DNA of 64,000 nt from Bartonella sp. M0177 (GCF_016102285.1 NZ_JACFOY010000002.1:1-64000), one strand, 5' to 3'. Counted from the stretch's first letter, positions 30,476-41,020 are shown. Made by a program: numbers and translations. Notes: generated by a model not told the origin, from the letters alone.

Positions 30476-31120
30476 TTATTTATCCGTTTCGGGATTTTGA
30501 GATTTATCTGTTTCGGGATTTTCGGATTTATCCGGTTCCGAGCTTGTAGCCGCTTTATCCGTGCAGCTTGATACCGGAATTTCCATCTTGGCGCTTTTAT
30601 CCCCATCAATAAACTTGACGTAATAGGATTTGATCGTCAAATCGAAATATCGCTGATTGGTCTTTCGATATGGTAGCTCTTGTTCTGCATTGAGTATTTC
30701 ACAATAATCGGCGAGCTTCTTATTCAGATAAGAATTGGCATAGGCCTCAAGATCGTCTTTTGTGGATCCTTCGGGCAACGGCGTGTTGTTTTTTAAAGTG
30801 AGTGTAAGCGAATGGGCGCGCACTTTGACACGGGTGAATGTCACAGTTTCGAATTTTAATGGATTTTTTTCGAATTGTTGATCGAGCTGCTTTTGCCTTT
30901 GGGCGAGGTTTATCAAAGGTTGTATCGGACTGGGGCCGTCAGTCTGGAAAGTCATATAGATGCTCATAGCAAGAGCGCCGGTCGCAATGACCATAAGTTT
31001 CTGGGGCACTTTCAAAAGCCGCATGACAATAGAGAACAAGACCAGTCCTACTATAAGAATTGTAACGACAATCTCGATACCGTGCAGATCAAATGGTAAT
31101 ATGTAGATCAGTTCTTCCAT
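30476..31120 (-). CDS. Membrane-anchored protein of unknown function
   Basis: A 214-residue protein with two hydrophobic spans near the N-terminus (about 14-34 and 41-60, VVTILIVGLVLFSIVMRLL and LMVIATGALAMSIYMTF). A soluble domain of about 130 residues follows, with FETVTFTRVKVRAHSLTLTLKNN and a DLTIKSYYVKF strand pattern. The last 20 residues are a short repeat, SENPETDK/SQNPETDK, encoded by a tandem repeat of about 24 bases, so the tail length may vary between strains. I do not recognise the family. It is read away from proP and stands alone. Confidence 0.68.
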   Translation of the reverse strand: MEELIYILPFDLHGIEIVVTILIVGLVLFSIVMRLLKVPQKLMVIATGALAMSIYMTFQTDGPSPIQPLINLAQRQKQLDQQFEKNPLKFETVTFTRVKVRAHSLTLTLKNNTPLPEGSTKDDLEAYANSYLNKKLADYCEILNAEQELPYRKTNQRYFDLTIKSYYVKFIDGDKSAKMEIPVSSCTDKAATSSEPDKSENPETDKSQNPETDK

Positions 31121-31610
31121 GGCTCAATCAGTTTAACAATCACCAGACTAAATTATAAAACATATGTGTTAATCAAAAGATGACGCCTTTAACGGCATCC
31201 GCTTTCATCGGTTGAACTCAAAAGATATATCCACATCAAAAGTTCCACAGCGCAATGCGGGTTGTTATTTTCGATTTTTCTCACTATACTGTACCCCTCA
31301 TATGTGATTTTGGTTGACGGTTATTGATCTGGCCCTAATTTCAAAATGGTCATTATCGTTGTTGTGGGCAAATGTTCAACCGTCTTTAGCCCTTTATCAG
31401 TTTTTCGTTTATTTTTAACCGCAGAACTGATGGAAGCAAGTCGTTAATTGACTTTTTTAAACGGGGGAAGGGCAAACCGCGACATCGTGAGATTTGGTAA
31501 TGAAACAGTCTTCATTTGCGTAGTATTTTGCGCTTATCGAAGAGATATGTCTTTTGTCTCAAAGAGGCGGAGGCTTTTGGCAAAGACGTATCAGGAATAA
31601 GGAAGAACAT
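31121..31610. other. Divergent intergenic region upstream of proP
   Basis: About 490 bases between the membrane protein gene and proP, with a frame in the last part that lacks its own ribosome binding site. It should hold promoters for both. I saw no strong palindrome or riboswitch. Confidence 0.4.
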
Positions 31611-33101
31611 ATGTCAGAAACGACACCGCAACCACTTACTGTCAAAGATATTCCAATTGTCGGAAATAAAGAGCTGCGAAAAGTTATATGCGCCGCCGGT
31701 CTTGGAAATGCCATTGAGTGGTTCGATTTCAGTGTCTACGGTTTTCTGGCAGTCATTATCGGACACACGTTTTTTGCTTCCGCTCCCCAATCGGTTCAGT
31801 TGATCGCTTCTCTTGCCACTTTTTCCATTCCGTTTCTGTTCAGGCCGATGGGCGGCGCCATTTTCGGTTATCTTGGCGATAAATATGGTCGTAAAAACAT
31901 TCTGTCCTTTACAATCATTTTGATGTCGGCAAGCACATTTGCCATCGGCCTCATTCCCTCTTATGCGACAATCGGGGTATTTGCGCCGCTTTTGCTGCTT
32001 CTCGCGAAAATCATTCAAGGCCTTTCCGTTGGTGGCGAATATGCCGGTGCGGTGGTTTTCGTGAGCGAATATTCACCGGATAGAAAACGCGGCTTTATGG
32101 CAAGCTGGCTCGATTTCGGCTCCATTGCCGGTTTTCTTGTGGGGGCCTTGGTCGTGTCGACAATTTCTATTGCGATCGGGCAGGATGCAATGGGGGATTG
32201 GGGCTGGCGTATTCCCTTCTTTATTTCATTGCCACTGGGATTGATCGGCCTTTATTTAAGAAAATCACTCGATGAATCACCCACTTATGAAGCACAGAAT
32301 AACAATTCGGCCGAGGCAGAAGAACAGGAAAAGGTCGAGACAACATCTGTCGGTACCATCATCAAGGAAAACCTTAACGGCATTGTTATCAGTTGTCTGC
32401 TGGTGATTGCCGTAAATTCGACCTATTATATGTTGCTCACCTATATGCCGAACTTTTTATCCGTCAATCTCGGTTACAGCTATGACCATGGTGTTCTCAT
32501 TATCATTGTTGTCATGGCCTTCATGCTTCTGGTGCAACCGCTTGTCGGTTTTTTAAGCGATAAAATCGGTCGCAAACCTTTCCTGTTTCTTGGCTCGGTG
32601 GGACAGTTCTTTCTGGCAATTCCCGCTTTTTATATGGTGATGCATCACAATGTGTTTATGATCGCGGGGGGAATTGCCATTCTTGCGGTTCTTCTTTGTT
32701 GTTTCATCGGCGTTATGGCCTCAATCCTTCCGGCACTTTTCCCGACCGATGTTCGCTTCAGAACGCTTGCCATCTGTTTTAATATTGCGGTGCTGATTGC
32801 AGGTCTTACGCCACCTATCGCAGCCTGGCTTGTTGAAACTTTACAATCCCTTTATATGCCGGCCTATTATCTTATGGTGGTTGCGGTTTTCGGCTTTATT
32901 GCAGCCGTCAAAATGCCGGAAACAGCCAATCGTCCGCTCAAGGATGCAACACCTGTCGCCTCTTCGAAAACCGAGGCAAAAGAAGTTTTGCAGGAACATT
33001 TCGATTATATCGAAGATCAGGTCAACGAAATTGAAAACAAAATTTCCGACCTTGAGGAACAGAGACAAAATCTCGTCGACCAGCATCCGAAACTCAATTG
33101 A
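31611..33101 (+). CDS. ProP-like proline/betaine:proton symporter (MFS, MHS family)
   Basis: A 496-residue secondary transporter with 12 predicted spans. The metabolite:H+ symporter signature is clear: ICAAGLGNAIEWFDFSVYG at the first span, RPMGGAIFGYLGDKYGRKN after the second, and IQGLSVGGEYAGAVVFV further on. After the last span comes a charged tail of about 60 residues. Its end, from EHFDYIEDQVNEIEN to LEEQRQNLV, has heptad spacing typical of a coiled coil, as in osmosensing E. coli ProP. The ATG at 31611 has AAGGAAG upstream. It stands beside an Lrp-type regulator and putA, so proline is the likely substrate, with betaine or osmotic control possible. Confidence 0.86.
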   Translation: MSETTPQPLTVKDIPIVGNKELRKVICAAGLGNAIEWFDFSVYGFLAVIIGHTFFASAPQSVQLIASLATFSIPFLFRPMGGAIFGYLGDKYGRKNILSFTIILMSASTFAIGLIPSYATIGVFAPLLLLLAKIIQGLSVGGEYAGAVVFVSEYSPDRKRGFMASWLDFGSIAGFLVGALVVSTISIAIGQDAMGDWGWRIPFFISLPLGLIGLYLRKSLDESPTYEAQNNNSAEAEEQEKVETTSVGTIIKENLNGIVISCLLVIAVNSTYYMLLTYMPNFLSVNLGYSYDHGVLIIIVVMAFMLLVQPLVGFLSDKIGRKPFLFLGSVGQFFLAIPAFYMVMHHNVFMIAGGIAILAVLLCCFIGVMASILPALFPTDVRFRTLAICFNIAVLIAGLTPPIAAWLVETLQSLYMPAYYLMVVAVFGFIAAVKMPETANRPLKDATPVASSKTEAKEVLQEHFDYIEDQVNEIENKISDLEEQRQNLVDQHPKLN

Positions 33102-33191
33102 TTGAGAAATTTGGCTGTTGCACTTTGTCGGTGACTGACCGGTTTTTTGCCTTTTAAAGCCCATTGGTGGGTCTGACAAATAAAGGGCAGG

Positions 33192-33209
33192 TGCCGGAGG
33201 TTTCCGGCA
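33192..33209 (-). terminator. Hairpin between convergent proP and the Lrp-type gene
   Basis: TGCCGGA, loop GGTT, TCCGGCA forms a 7-bp GC-rich stem a few bases beyond the regulator's stop. Neither side has a strong T-tract (plus TATTGG; minus CCTGCCCTTTATTTG). It could act for both genes as a weak terminator. Confidence 0.4.
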
Positions 33210-33215
33210 TATTGG

Positions 33216-33686
33216 TTAGCGTCTGAAACCGGAATCTACAACATTTTGCATAACCACAAAGGTCGATGTACTCGCAACATAGGGCAAGGCTGAAATTTTT
33301 TCGCCAAGGACAATGCGGTAGCGCTTGATATCACTGGTTCGCACTTTCAACAGATAATCGAAGGAGCTTGCAATCATGTGACATTCTTCCACTTCCCGTA
33401 TTTTTTTAACGGCAGCATTGAAAGCCCGTAAAGCTTCTTCTCGTGTGTCGGAAAGTTTCACTTCTGCAAAAGCGATGTGTTCAAGTCCCATTTTTGCAGG
33501 ATTGAGCACCGCGCGAAAGCCGGTAATATAGCCTTCATTCATGAGCCTTTTCAAACGCAATTGGCAAGGCGTTTTGGAAAGGCCGACTTTCTCGGAAAGT
33601 TCGGTAATAGAAATACGGCCATTTTCAACAAGCGCATCAATAATACGATTATCGATGCGGTCAATTTCACTATTTTTTTCTTCCAT
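33216..33686 (-). CDS. Lrp/AsnC-family regulator, probable PutR
   Basis: A 156-residue regulator with an N-terminal helix-turn-helix (IDRIDNRIIDALVENGRISITELSEKVGLSKTP) and a C-terminal RAM/ligand-binding domain (VLNPAKMGLEHIAFAEV ... VEECHMIASSFDYLL). Divergent placement beside putA is the same as for PutR of Brucella, Agrobacterium and Rhodobacter, which activates putA in response to proline. Function is thus inferred from family and context. The start at 33686 (MEEKNSEID) gives the normal Lrp length; the frame is open 12 codons further. The shared upstream region contains a strong palindrome, listed separately. Confidence 0.88.
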   Translation of the reverse strand: MEEKNSEIDRIDNRIIDALVENGRISITELSEKVGLSKTPCQLRLKRLMNEGYITGFRAVLNPAKMGLEHIAFAEVKLSDTREEALRAFNAAVKKIREVEECHMIASSFDYLLKVRTSDIKRYRIVLGEKISALPYVASTSTFVVMQNVVDSGFRR

Positions 33687-33764
33687 TAATGTAAAAAAAC
33701 CTAATTTTAAGGTAGAAAACAAGAAAAATCGCTAAAAAATACCGTTTTTTTTGCGAGAAGTAAA

Positions 33765-33803
33765 CTATAGCCGGTGATATTATCACCCGATAATAAGCTA
33801 TAG
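33765..33803. promoter_or_regulatory. Palindromic operator between the Lrp-type regulator and putA
   Basis: The core GGTGATATTATCACC (33773-33787) is a perfect 7-1-7 inverted repeat. It is flanked by two CTATAG boxes (33765-33770 and 33798-33803), each itself palindromic. Lrp-type proteins bind such AT-centred dyads, and the position between the divergent genes suits control of both. The binding itself is inferred. Confidence 0.6.
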
Positions 33804-33862
33804 ACGCATCTTTTCCAATTTTTATCGAATTCAAGAATTTTTATCCAGAGTGGAATGAAATC

Positions 33863-36800
33863 ATGACCAGAACACAAAAGCCTTTTGCCGAATTTGCACC
33901 TCCGATTTCCAAGCAGAGCGAACTTCGCAAAAAAATCACCGCAGCCTATCGCCGTGCGGAAACCGAATGTCTGAAACCGCTTCTCGAGGCCGCAACAATT
34001 GACGAGAAAACCAAAAAAGACATTGCTGCTACAGCCCGTCACCTTATCGAAACGATGCGGGCAAAATATAAGGGCAATGGTGTTGAAGGTCTGGTTCACG
34101 AATATTCCTTGTCGTCGCAGGAAGGTGTGGCGCTTATGTGTCTGGCAGAAGCGCTGTTGCGCATTCCCGACAAAGCAACCCGTGATGCCCTTATTCGCGA
34201 CAAGGTAGCAGGTGGTGACTGGAAAGCGCATTTGGGTGGCGGAAAATCGCTTTTTGTCAATGCTGCAACCTGGGGACTTGTAGTGACCGGCAAACTATCG
34301 TCGAGTGTCAGGGAAGGGGAACTGTCTTCCTCTTTGACAGGTCTTATCGCACGTTGTGGCGAGCCGGTTATCCGCAAAGGAATGGATATGGCCATGCGCA
34401 TGATGGGCGAGCAATTTGTGCGCGGCGAAACCATTGATGAAGCGCTGGAGCGCTCGAAACCGCTGGAAGCACGCGGATTTCGTTATTCCTATGACATGTT
34501 GGGGGAGGCCGCCACAACGGCTGACGATGCCGATCGCTATTATCGCGATTACGAGATGGCAATTCATGCTATTGGTAAAGCCTCGAACGGGCGTGGCGTC
34601 TATGAGGGACCGGGTATTTCCATTAAACTGTCGGCACTTCATCCTCGTTATTTTCGCTCGCAAGCCGACCGTGTCATGAGCGAACTCATGCCACGCGTCA
34701 AACAATTGGCTTTGCTGTGCAAAAATTACAATATTGGCCTCAATATAGATGCCGAGGAGGCCGACCGGCTCGAACTTTCACTCGATATTATGGACAGTCT
34801 TTGTTTTGACACTGATCTTGACGGGTGGAACGGTATCGGCTTTGTTGTGCAAGCTTACGGTCGTCGCTGCCCGTTTGTACTTGATTATCTCATTGATCTT
34901 GCCCGCCGCAGTCATCATCGTTTGATGGTGCGCCTTGTCAAAGGCGCCTATTGGGATGCTGAAATCAAACGCGCGCAGGTTGACGGACTTGAGAGTTTTC
35001 CCGTCTATACCCGTAAAGTTTATACAGATGTTTCCTATGTTGCCAATGCCCGAAAACTTCTTTCGGCTCCCGATGCCGTTTTCCCGCAATTTGCAACGCA
35101 TAATGCGCAAACCATGGCAACAATCTATCATCTGGCGGGGCCTGATAAATATACTATTGAGCAATTCGAGTTCCAGTGCCTCCACGGCATGGGCGAACCG
35201 CTTTATGACGAGGTCGTAGGCAAAGATAAAATGCAGCGTCCGGCGCGCCTTTATGCACCGGTCGGAACCCATGAAACCTTGCTCGCTTATCTGGTGCGGC
35301 GGTTGTTGGAAAATGGTGCCAATTCTTCTTTTGTCAATCGCATTACCGACAAGTCTATCTCGGTTGATGAACTTGTTGTTGATCCGGTTGATGTGGTGCG
35401 TAATATGCCCGTTCCCGGTGCCCAGCATGACAAGATTGCTTCACCTGCCGATCTTTTCGGAAAAGACCGCCGCAATTCCGACGGCTATGATTTATCGAAT
35501 GAAATAGTGCTTGCAGAACTGACGAAAGAATTTGAGAAAAGTTCGGCAACAGACTGGCAAGCAGCACCGGAAAATGTCGAAAAGGGCGCAAAATCACGCC
35601 CAATCGCCAATCCCGGCGACCATCGCGACAAAGTGGGCGAGGTTATCGAGATTGATGAAAGTGAAGCCAGGAAGATGGTCTCTCATGCTGAAAAAGCGTT
35701 TTCATCATGGGCAAAGACTTCCCATCAATCGCGTGCGGAGATTCTTGAAAAAGCGGCTGATCTTATGCAGGCGCGTATGCCTTCACTTCTAGCGCTTGCG
35801 GCGCGGGAAGCCGGAAAATCGATTCCGAATTCTATTGCCGAAGTGAGAGAAGCAATCGATTTCTTGCGCTTTTATGCCGGACAGTTGCGCACGACTTTTA
35901 AAGGCAATGAACAACCTTTGGGGCCGATTGTTTGTATCAGCCCGTGGAATTTCCCGTTGTCGATTTTTATCGGTCAAATATCGGCTGCATTGGCGGCGGG
36001 CAATACCGTTTTGGCAAAGCCTGCCGAAGAAACACCGCTTATTGCTGCTGAAGGCGTGCGCATATTGCATGAAGCGGGAATCCCGAAGGACGTCTTACAA
36101 TTCTGTCCGGGAGACGGAAAAATCGGCGCGGCACTTATTGGCGAGAAAGCGACTTCGGGGGTTATGTTTACCGGTTCGACAGAAGTGGCGCGGCTCATCC
36201 AGAAAGAGCTTTCAACCCGCTTGAGCAAAGATCAGAAACCCATTCCGCTTATTGCCGAAACCGGCGGGCAGAATGCCATGATTGTCGATTCGTCAGCACT
36301 TGCCGAACAGGTTGTGGGCGATGTTATTGCCTCGGCTTTTGACAGTGCAGGCCAGCGTTGTTCGGCTTTGCGGGTTTTGTGTTTACAGGAAGAGGTGGCC
36401 GACCGCATTCTGGACATGCTCAAAGGCGCAATGCAGGAATTGCGTATCGGACGCACCGATTTTATCGGTACCGATATTGGTGCGGTTATTACCGCAGAAG
36501 CCAAAGATAATATCGAAACGCATATCGAAACAATGCGCGCTATGGGGCATAAAGTAACGCAAACTCCCCTTCCCGATATTGCGAAAGAGGGAACATATGT
36601 AAGCCCCACGCTTATCGAGATCGATTCGATCGGCGAATTGAAGCGCGAAGTCTTCGGGCCGGTCTTGCATGTTGTACGTTATAAACGCAAAGATATTGAA
36701 AAGCTTATCAACGAAATCAATTCGACAGGATATGGTCTGACATTCGGGCTTCATACAAGACTGGATGATTTTGTCGATTATGTTTCAAGCCATATTCGGG

Positions 36801-37531
36801 TAGGCAATATCTATATCAACCGCAATATTATCGGCGCGGTTGTCGGCTCGCAACCATTCGGCGGAAGGGGATTATCCGGAACCGGTCCGAAAGCCGGTGG
36901 GCCCTTATATATCGGCCGCCTCGTCAAACAGGCTCCAGCCCCACAATTTTCTGTCGGGGCAAGAAAAAATGAACTCATCGACAGTTTTGTCGATTGGCTT
37001 CAACAACATGGAGACTCATCGGATGCAGCCTTTGCAAAATCATTAAACGGCAAGTCACCGCTTGGCGTCTCCGTCAATTTGCCGGGGCCGGTGGGGGAAA
37101 GCAATGTCTATTCCCTTCATAGTCGCGGAAAAATTCTCTTGTTTCCGCAAACAAAAAGCGGGCTTTACCGGCAGCTTGCAGCGACATTTGCAACCGGCAA
37201 TATTGCCGTGATTGACGCAGCTTGCAAATTGCAACAATCGCTTTCGGATTTGCCGGAACCGGTTGCCCGCAACGTCAAATGGTCAGAAAATTTGAATGCC
37301 GACGGTCCTTATGCGGGTGCGCTCATTGAAGGCGATGAAAATAGCATTCTCGAAAAACAAAAGATTATAGCAGCCCTTTCGGGTCCTATAATTCTCACCC
37401 AAGCAGCTACAAGCGAGGAGCTTACATCTGGTGAACTCCCCTATAATCTCGGTTATCTTAGCGAAGAAGTCTCGACTTCGGTGAATACCGCCGCAGCCGG
37501 AGGCAATGCAAGCCTGATGACAATCGGCTGA
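33863..37531 (+). CDS. putA: Bifunctional proline dehydrogenase / pyrroline-5-carboxylate dehydrogenase PutA
   Basis: Oxidises proline to glutamate in two steps in one 1222-residue protein. There is no N-terminal ribbon-helix-helix DNA-binding domain, so it cannot repress itself, which fits the separate Lrp-type regulator. FAD-dependent proline dehydrogenase fills about 130-470 (barrel with YEGPGISIKLSALHPRY, NIDAEEADRLE, VRLVKGAYWDAEIKRAQ). An aldehyde dehydrogenase part follows at about 590-1040 with SPWNFPLSIF and the catalytic cysteine near residue 833 (AGQRCSALR). The last 150 residues form the aldehyde dehydrogenase-like C-terminal domain of long PutA proteins. A strong terminator follows. 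Confidence 0.96.
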   Translation: MTRTQKPFAEFAPPISKQSELRKKITAAYRRAETECLKPLLEAATIDEKTKKDIAATARHLIETMRAKYKGNGVEGLVHEYSLSSQEGVALMCLAEALLRIPDKATRDALIRDKVAGGDWKAHLGGGKSLFVNAATWGLVVTGKLSSSVREGELSSSLTGLIARCGEPVIRKGMDMAMRMMGEQFVRGETIDEALERSKPLEARGFRYSYDMLGEAATTADDADRYYRDYEMAIHAIGKASNGRGVYEGPGISIKLSALHPRYFRSQADRVMSELMPRVKQLALLCKNYNIGLNIDAEEADRLELSLDIMDSLCFDTDLDGWNGIGFVVQAYGRRCPFVLDYLIDLARRSHHRLMVRLVKGAYWDAEIKRAQVDGLESFPVYTRKVYTDVSYVANARKLLSAPDAVFPQFATHNAQTMATIYHLAGPDKYTIEQFEFQCLHGMGEPLYDEVVGKDKMQRPARLYAPVGTHETLLAYLVRRLLENGANSSFVNRITDKSISVDELVVDPVDVVRNMPVPGAQHDKIASPADLFGKDRRNSDGYDLSNEIVLAELTKEFEKSSATDWQAAPENVEKGAKSRPIANPGDHRDKVGEVIEIDESEARKMVSHAEKAFSSWAKTSHQSRAEILEKAADLMQARMPSLLALAAREAGKSIPNSIAEVREAIDFLRFYAGQLRTTFKGNEQPLGPIVCISPWNFPLSIFIGQISAALAAGNTVLAKPAEETPLIAAEGVRILHEAGIPKDVLQFCPGDGKIGAALIGEKATSGVMFTGSTEVARLIQKELSTRLSKDQKPIPLIAETGGQNAMIVDSSALAEQVVGDVIASAFDSAGQRCSALRVLCLQEEVADRILDMLKGAMQELRIGRTDFIGTDIGAVITAEAKDNIETHIETMRAMGHKVTQTPLPDIAKEGTYVSPTLIEIDSIGELKREVFGPVLHVVRYKRKDIEKLINEINSTGYGLTFGLHTRLDDFVDYVSSHIRVGNIYINRNIIGAVVGSQPFGGRGLSGTGPKAGGPLYIGRLVKQAPAPQFSVGARKNELIDSFVDWLQQHGDSSDAAFAKSLNGKSPLGVSVNLPGPVGESNVYSLHSRGKILLFPQTKSGLYRQLAATFATGNIAVIDAACKLQQSLSDLPEPVARNVKWSENLNADGPYAGALIEGDENSILEKQKIIAALSGPIILTQAATSEELTSGELPYNLGYLSEEVSTSVNTAAAGGNASLMTIG

Positions 37532-37571
37532 AGACCGGCAATTATTGCCGCTCGTTACAGATATATTGATG

Positions 37572-37603
37572 ACCACCGGAATTTTTTTTCCGGTGGTTTT
37601 TTT
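37572..37603 (+). terminator. Intrinsic terminator of putA
   Basis: ACCACCGGAA (37572-37581), loop of six T, TTCCGGTGGT (37588-37597), then a T-tract to 37603. A perfect 10-bp stem with T-run, about 40 bases after the stop codon. Confidence 0.92.
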
Positions 37604-37716
37604 GTTGATAAAGCGACTTTGGCAAAAGGTTATTAACTTTCGCACTTTAACGTTGAAAAAATGAGTTTTGTTAAGAGGCAATCTTTAAAAAATTGCCGCA
37701 ATCTAGTTTGAGTGCC

Positions 37717-40700
37717 ATGCGTAATCTGAAAACAAATCCGGTCTCTTTAAATCCTGATGCCAAGCCCGTTTCTGGTGCAAATGCAAAGCCAGACGAAACG
37801 GTTGCTGGCGCATCATCACAAACGCAATATCCAACCATATGGAAGAAAGCCTTCGCTCTCGGACAGAATGTACGTTTCACACGCACACCGGAAGTCGAAA
37901 TCGTCCGCAAACGGGTTGAAAGTGATCCGGATTTTGCCGAAAAGCTGAAAGCTTTCGAAGAGGAGCAAAGGCAAAAGCGTGAAAACGTGGCCTTGAAAGA
38001 GGATCTTTCAGAAAATAAAGAACCGGTGACACTTGCAGGAACCACGCCCTTGGAGCAGGGAAAGACACAAGTTCGCTCGTTGCAAGACGAGGTGATTGCT
38101 TCTGTCCAGCGCAAAAATATCGAACAGAATTACAGCGTCAAATCTGTTTATATGCGCCCTCAAAATAATAGTGCCGCTCAAATCCGGAACGAAACATCTA
38201 CACAAGAAGTGGTGAGCGAGGTAGAAAAACAGGTTCCCGAAATCAATAAGCCTACCGATATCAAGCCGTTTTATCTTTCCGATTCGGCCTTTTTTGAATG
38301 CGGGCCGGATATTCTGGAAAATCTTGCAACACTCATGCCGCAAAATGAAAGCAAGCCGCAGCCGGTTGAAACGCCGCTTGCAAGTGAAAACGCTATCGCT
38401 CCGGAAACAAGCGCGAACATTATAGCGCCGGAAATGGATACAACTCCTGTTGCCGTTGAAAAAAAGCCCGTTGTAACTGTACAAAAAATGTCGCTTGATG
38501 GCGCGCCAATGTCGGGTGCGTCGCAATTGCCGCCTGTGGCTTCGAGTTTGTTGGCGGATAATGCAAGCGAAGAAAAAAGCACTGCCAAAATTGAGGAAAA
38601 ATCCATTGCCGACCTTTATCGGGTGCTGGAATGCCGTTTCCCTCAAAAAGGTGCAAATGTTTCCGAAAAACCGACAGAAAAAGCGGAAGAATCAATAGAA
38701 CAACAGGTGGTAACGCCCGTTGTCACTCAGCCGACAAGTAGTACTGAACCAGCGGCTGCAACTTCGGCTGCACATGACGAAGCGGTTCGAGCGCCTGAAA
38801 TGTTGGCGAGAGCCGTTGTAGAAAATACAAATACAGTTATCTTTGACGCGGCACCGCAATCAATCATCAATCAGACGGCGGTAACGGAAAGTGTATCCTT
38901 ATCACGTGTTAGTCCGGCAATCACTCCCCGACTGACTGAAACACCTGTTCTACAAGTCGTAACACCATTGCCCGACAATTCTGTTGTCACCAGTTTCAAT
39001 AATCAGGGGCAGGTGGTTATCGAAAATGCGGGTATTGAGAAAAATACCGAGAATACGGCGGGTGACGCACAAACGGGTAAATCTGTTGGCGTCCCTCTAT
39101 CCCAAGAGGCACCTCAAAATCCGGTTAATGTTTCCCCATCGGGGCAGCAAAAGCCGGTTGCTCCATCTGCCGGAATTATCGAGGATATCGAACCGGTAAA
39201 AACCGCCAATCTTCCCTCCGGTCAATCGCTGTCACAGGCTGTAACACCTCAACAGAGCGGAGAAGAAAAGGCTCCCGAACAAAAGGAAAAATCGCAAGCT
39301 GTTGCGCAAAATGCCATAACTACGCAAAATGCAACACCTGCGCCGGTCGCAACTAAAGCGACGATTTCTGCGCCGTTCCGCACGCTCAATCCGGCTTTTA
39401 TTCCGAGCCCGAAATCGCAAAGTGATGATTCTTATATTTTCCCTTCAATCGACCTTTTGCAGGAACCGGAACATAAAGATGGTGCGGTGATTTCTCAGGA
39501 AACACTCGAACGCAGCGCCGGACTTCTTGAAAGTGTGCTGGAAGATTTCGGTATAAAAGGCGAAATTATCCATGTCCGTCCGGGGCCGGTTGTCACCATG
39601 TATGAATTCGAGCCGGCAGCCGGTGTCAAATCATCGCGCGTTATCAGTCTTTCTGATGATATTGCCCGTTCGATGTCGGCCATTTCCGCACGTGTTGCGG
39701 TTATTCCGGGGCGTAATGTTATCGGCATAGAATTGCCGAATAAAGTGCGCGAGACCGTTTATTTACGCGAGATTATCCAGTCCAAGACATTTCAGGATAG
39801 CAATTACAAGCTTCCGCTTGCTCTGGGTAAAAATATCGGCGGTGAACCGGTCATTGTAGAACTTGCAAAAATGCCGCATCTGCTTGTTGCCGGTACCACG
39901 GGTTCGGGTAAATCGGTGGCAATCAACGCCATGATTTTGTCTCTGCTTTATCGTTTGAAACCGGAGCAATGCCGCCTCATCATGGTTGATCCGAAAATGC
40001 TTGAACTGTCTATCTATGACGGCATACCGCATCTTCTAACCCCAGTTGTTACCGACCCTAAAAAGGCTGTAACGGCGTTGAAATGGGCGGTGCGCGAAAT
40101 GGAAGACCGCTATCGCAAAATGGCAAAACTCGGTGTGCGCAATATTGACGGCTTCAACCAGCGTGTCAGTGCGGCAGCCGAAAAAGGCGAAACCATTACC
40201 TGTCGTGTCCAGTCCGGCTTCGACAAGGAAACCGGCGAAATGCTTTATCATGAAGAGGCAATGGATCTTTCGCGCCTTCCGTATATCGTCATTATTGTTG
40301 ATGAAATGGCCGACCTGATGATGGTTGCTGGTAAAGAAATCGAAAGTGCAATTCAGCGTTTGGCACAAATGGCACGTGCTGCGGGAATTCACCTTATCAT
40401 GGCAACGCAACGCCCCTCGGTTGATGTTATTACTGGCACAATCAAAGCGAATTTCCCGACCCGTATTTCATTTCAGGTTACCTCCAAGATTGATAGCCGT
40501 ACGATTCTCGGCGAACAAGGTGCAGAAACATTGCTGGGGCAGGGCGATATGCTCCACATGGTAGGCGGCGGCCGGATTGTTCGTGTTCATGGCCCCTTTG
40601 TTTCGGATGAAGAAGTCGAACATGTTGTGGCACATCTGAAGACTCAAGGCACACCCGATTATCTTGCAACGGTGACGGATGGCGAAGACGAAGAAGAAAC

Positions 40701-40959
40701 CATCGAGGATGCCGATTCCATTGCCGATATTGTGGCCGCAGGCAGTGCGGGAGAAAATGTCGAAGAACTCTATTTGCAAGCGGTCAAAGTTGTCATGCGC
40801 GACAAAAAATGCTCAACATCCTATATCCAGCGCCGTTTGAGTATCGGCTATAACAAGGCAGCAACACTGGTTGAACGCATGGAGGCTGAAGGCATTGTCG
40901 GTCCGGCCAACCATGTGGGAAAACGTGAAATTCTATTAAACCATGGCCATGAATTTTGA
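37717..40959 (+). CDS. FtsK/SpoIIIE-type DNA translocase without N-terminal membrane domain
   Basis: ATP-driven motor that moves along double-stranded DNA, probably in chromosome segregation or dimer resolution. The C-terminal third is a full FtsK motor: alpha domain with [16 protein letters not shown], Walker A GTTGSGKS at about 726-733, Walker B with DEMAD at about 862, then a winged-helix gamma domain ([23 protein letters not shown]) that reads KOPS-like sites. The first 590 residues hold no membrane span and are mostly low-complexity sequence rich in P, Q, E and V. The genome may thus have a second, membrane-bound FtsK, as in Brucella relatives (inference). ATG at 37717 preferred; an upstream TTG at 37693 is in frame. 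A terminator follows. Confidence 0.9.
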   Translation: MRNLKTNPVSLNPDAKPVSGANAKPDETVAGASSQTQYPTIWKKAFALGQNVRFTRTPEVEIVRKRVESDPDFAEKLKAFEEEQRQKRENVALKEDLSENKEPVTLAGTTPLEQGKTQVRSLQDEVIASVQRKNIEQNYSVKSVYMRPQNNSAAQIRNETSTQEVVSEVEKQVPEINKPTDIKPFYLSDSAFFECGPDILENLATLMPQNESKPQPVETPLASENAIAPETSANIIAPEMDTTPVAVEKKPVVTVQKMSLDGAPMSGASQLPPVASSLLADNASEEKSTAKIEEKSIADLYRVLECRFPQKGANVSEKPTEKAEESIEQQVVTPVVTQPTSSTEPAAATSAAHDEAVRAPEMLARAVVENTNTVIFDAAPQSIINQTAVTESVSLSRVSPAITPRLTETPVLQVVTPLPDNSVVTSFNNQGQVVIENAGIEKNTENTAGDAQTGKSVGVPLSQEAPQNPVNVSPSGQQKPVAPSAGIIEDIEPVKTANLPSGQSLSQAVTPQQSGEEKAPEQKEKSQAVAQNAITTQNATPAPVATKATISAPFRTLNPAFIPSPKSQSDDSYIFPSIDLLQEPEHKDGAVISQETLERSAGLLESVLEDFGIKGEIIHVRPGPVVTMYEFEPAAGVKSSRVISLSDDIARSMSAISARVAVIPGRNVIGIELPNKVRETVYLREIIQSKTFQDSNYKLPLALGKNIGGEPVIVELAKMPHLLVAGTTGSGKSVAINAMILSLLYRLKPEQCRLIMVDPKMLELSIYDGIPHLLTPVVTDPKKAVTALKWAVREMEDRYRKMAKLGVRNIDGFNQRVSAAAEKGETITCRVQSGFDKETGEMLYHEEAMDLSRLPYIVIIVDEMADLMMVAGKEIESAIQRLAQMARAAGIHLIMATQRPSVDVITGTIKANFPTRISFQVTSKIDSRTILGEQGAETLLGQGDMLHMVGGGRIVRVHGPFVSDEEVEHVVAHLKTQGTPDYLATVTDGEDEEETIEDADSIADIVAAGSAGENVEELYLQAVKVVMRDKKCSTSYIQRRLSIGYNKAATLVERMEAEGIVGPANHVGKREILLNHGHEF

Positions 40960-40987
40960 TAATCGGTTGAACCAACCAACCCAAGAG

Positions 40988-41020
40988 AAGGTGTAGACAG
41001 TAATGTCTGCACCTTTTTGC
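40988..41020 (+). terminator. Intrinsic terminator after the FtsK-type gene
   Basis: AAGGTGTAGACA (40988-40999), loop GTAA, TGTCTGCACCTT (41004-41015) pairs over 12 bp with one T:G wobble, then TTTGCTTTTT. Strong. Confidence 0.9.

Noticed and set aside
34778-35428. 216-codon frame antisense to putA
   Set aside because: Shadow of the proline dehydrogenase part; coding constraint clearly belongs to the plus strand.
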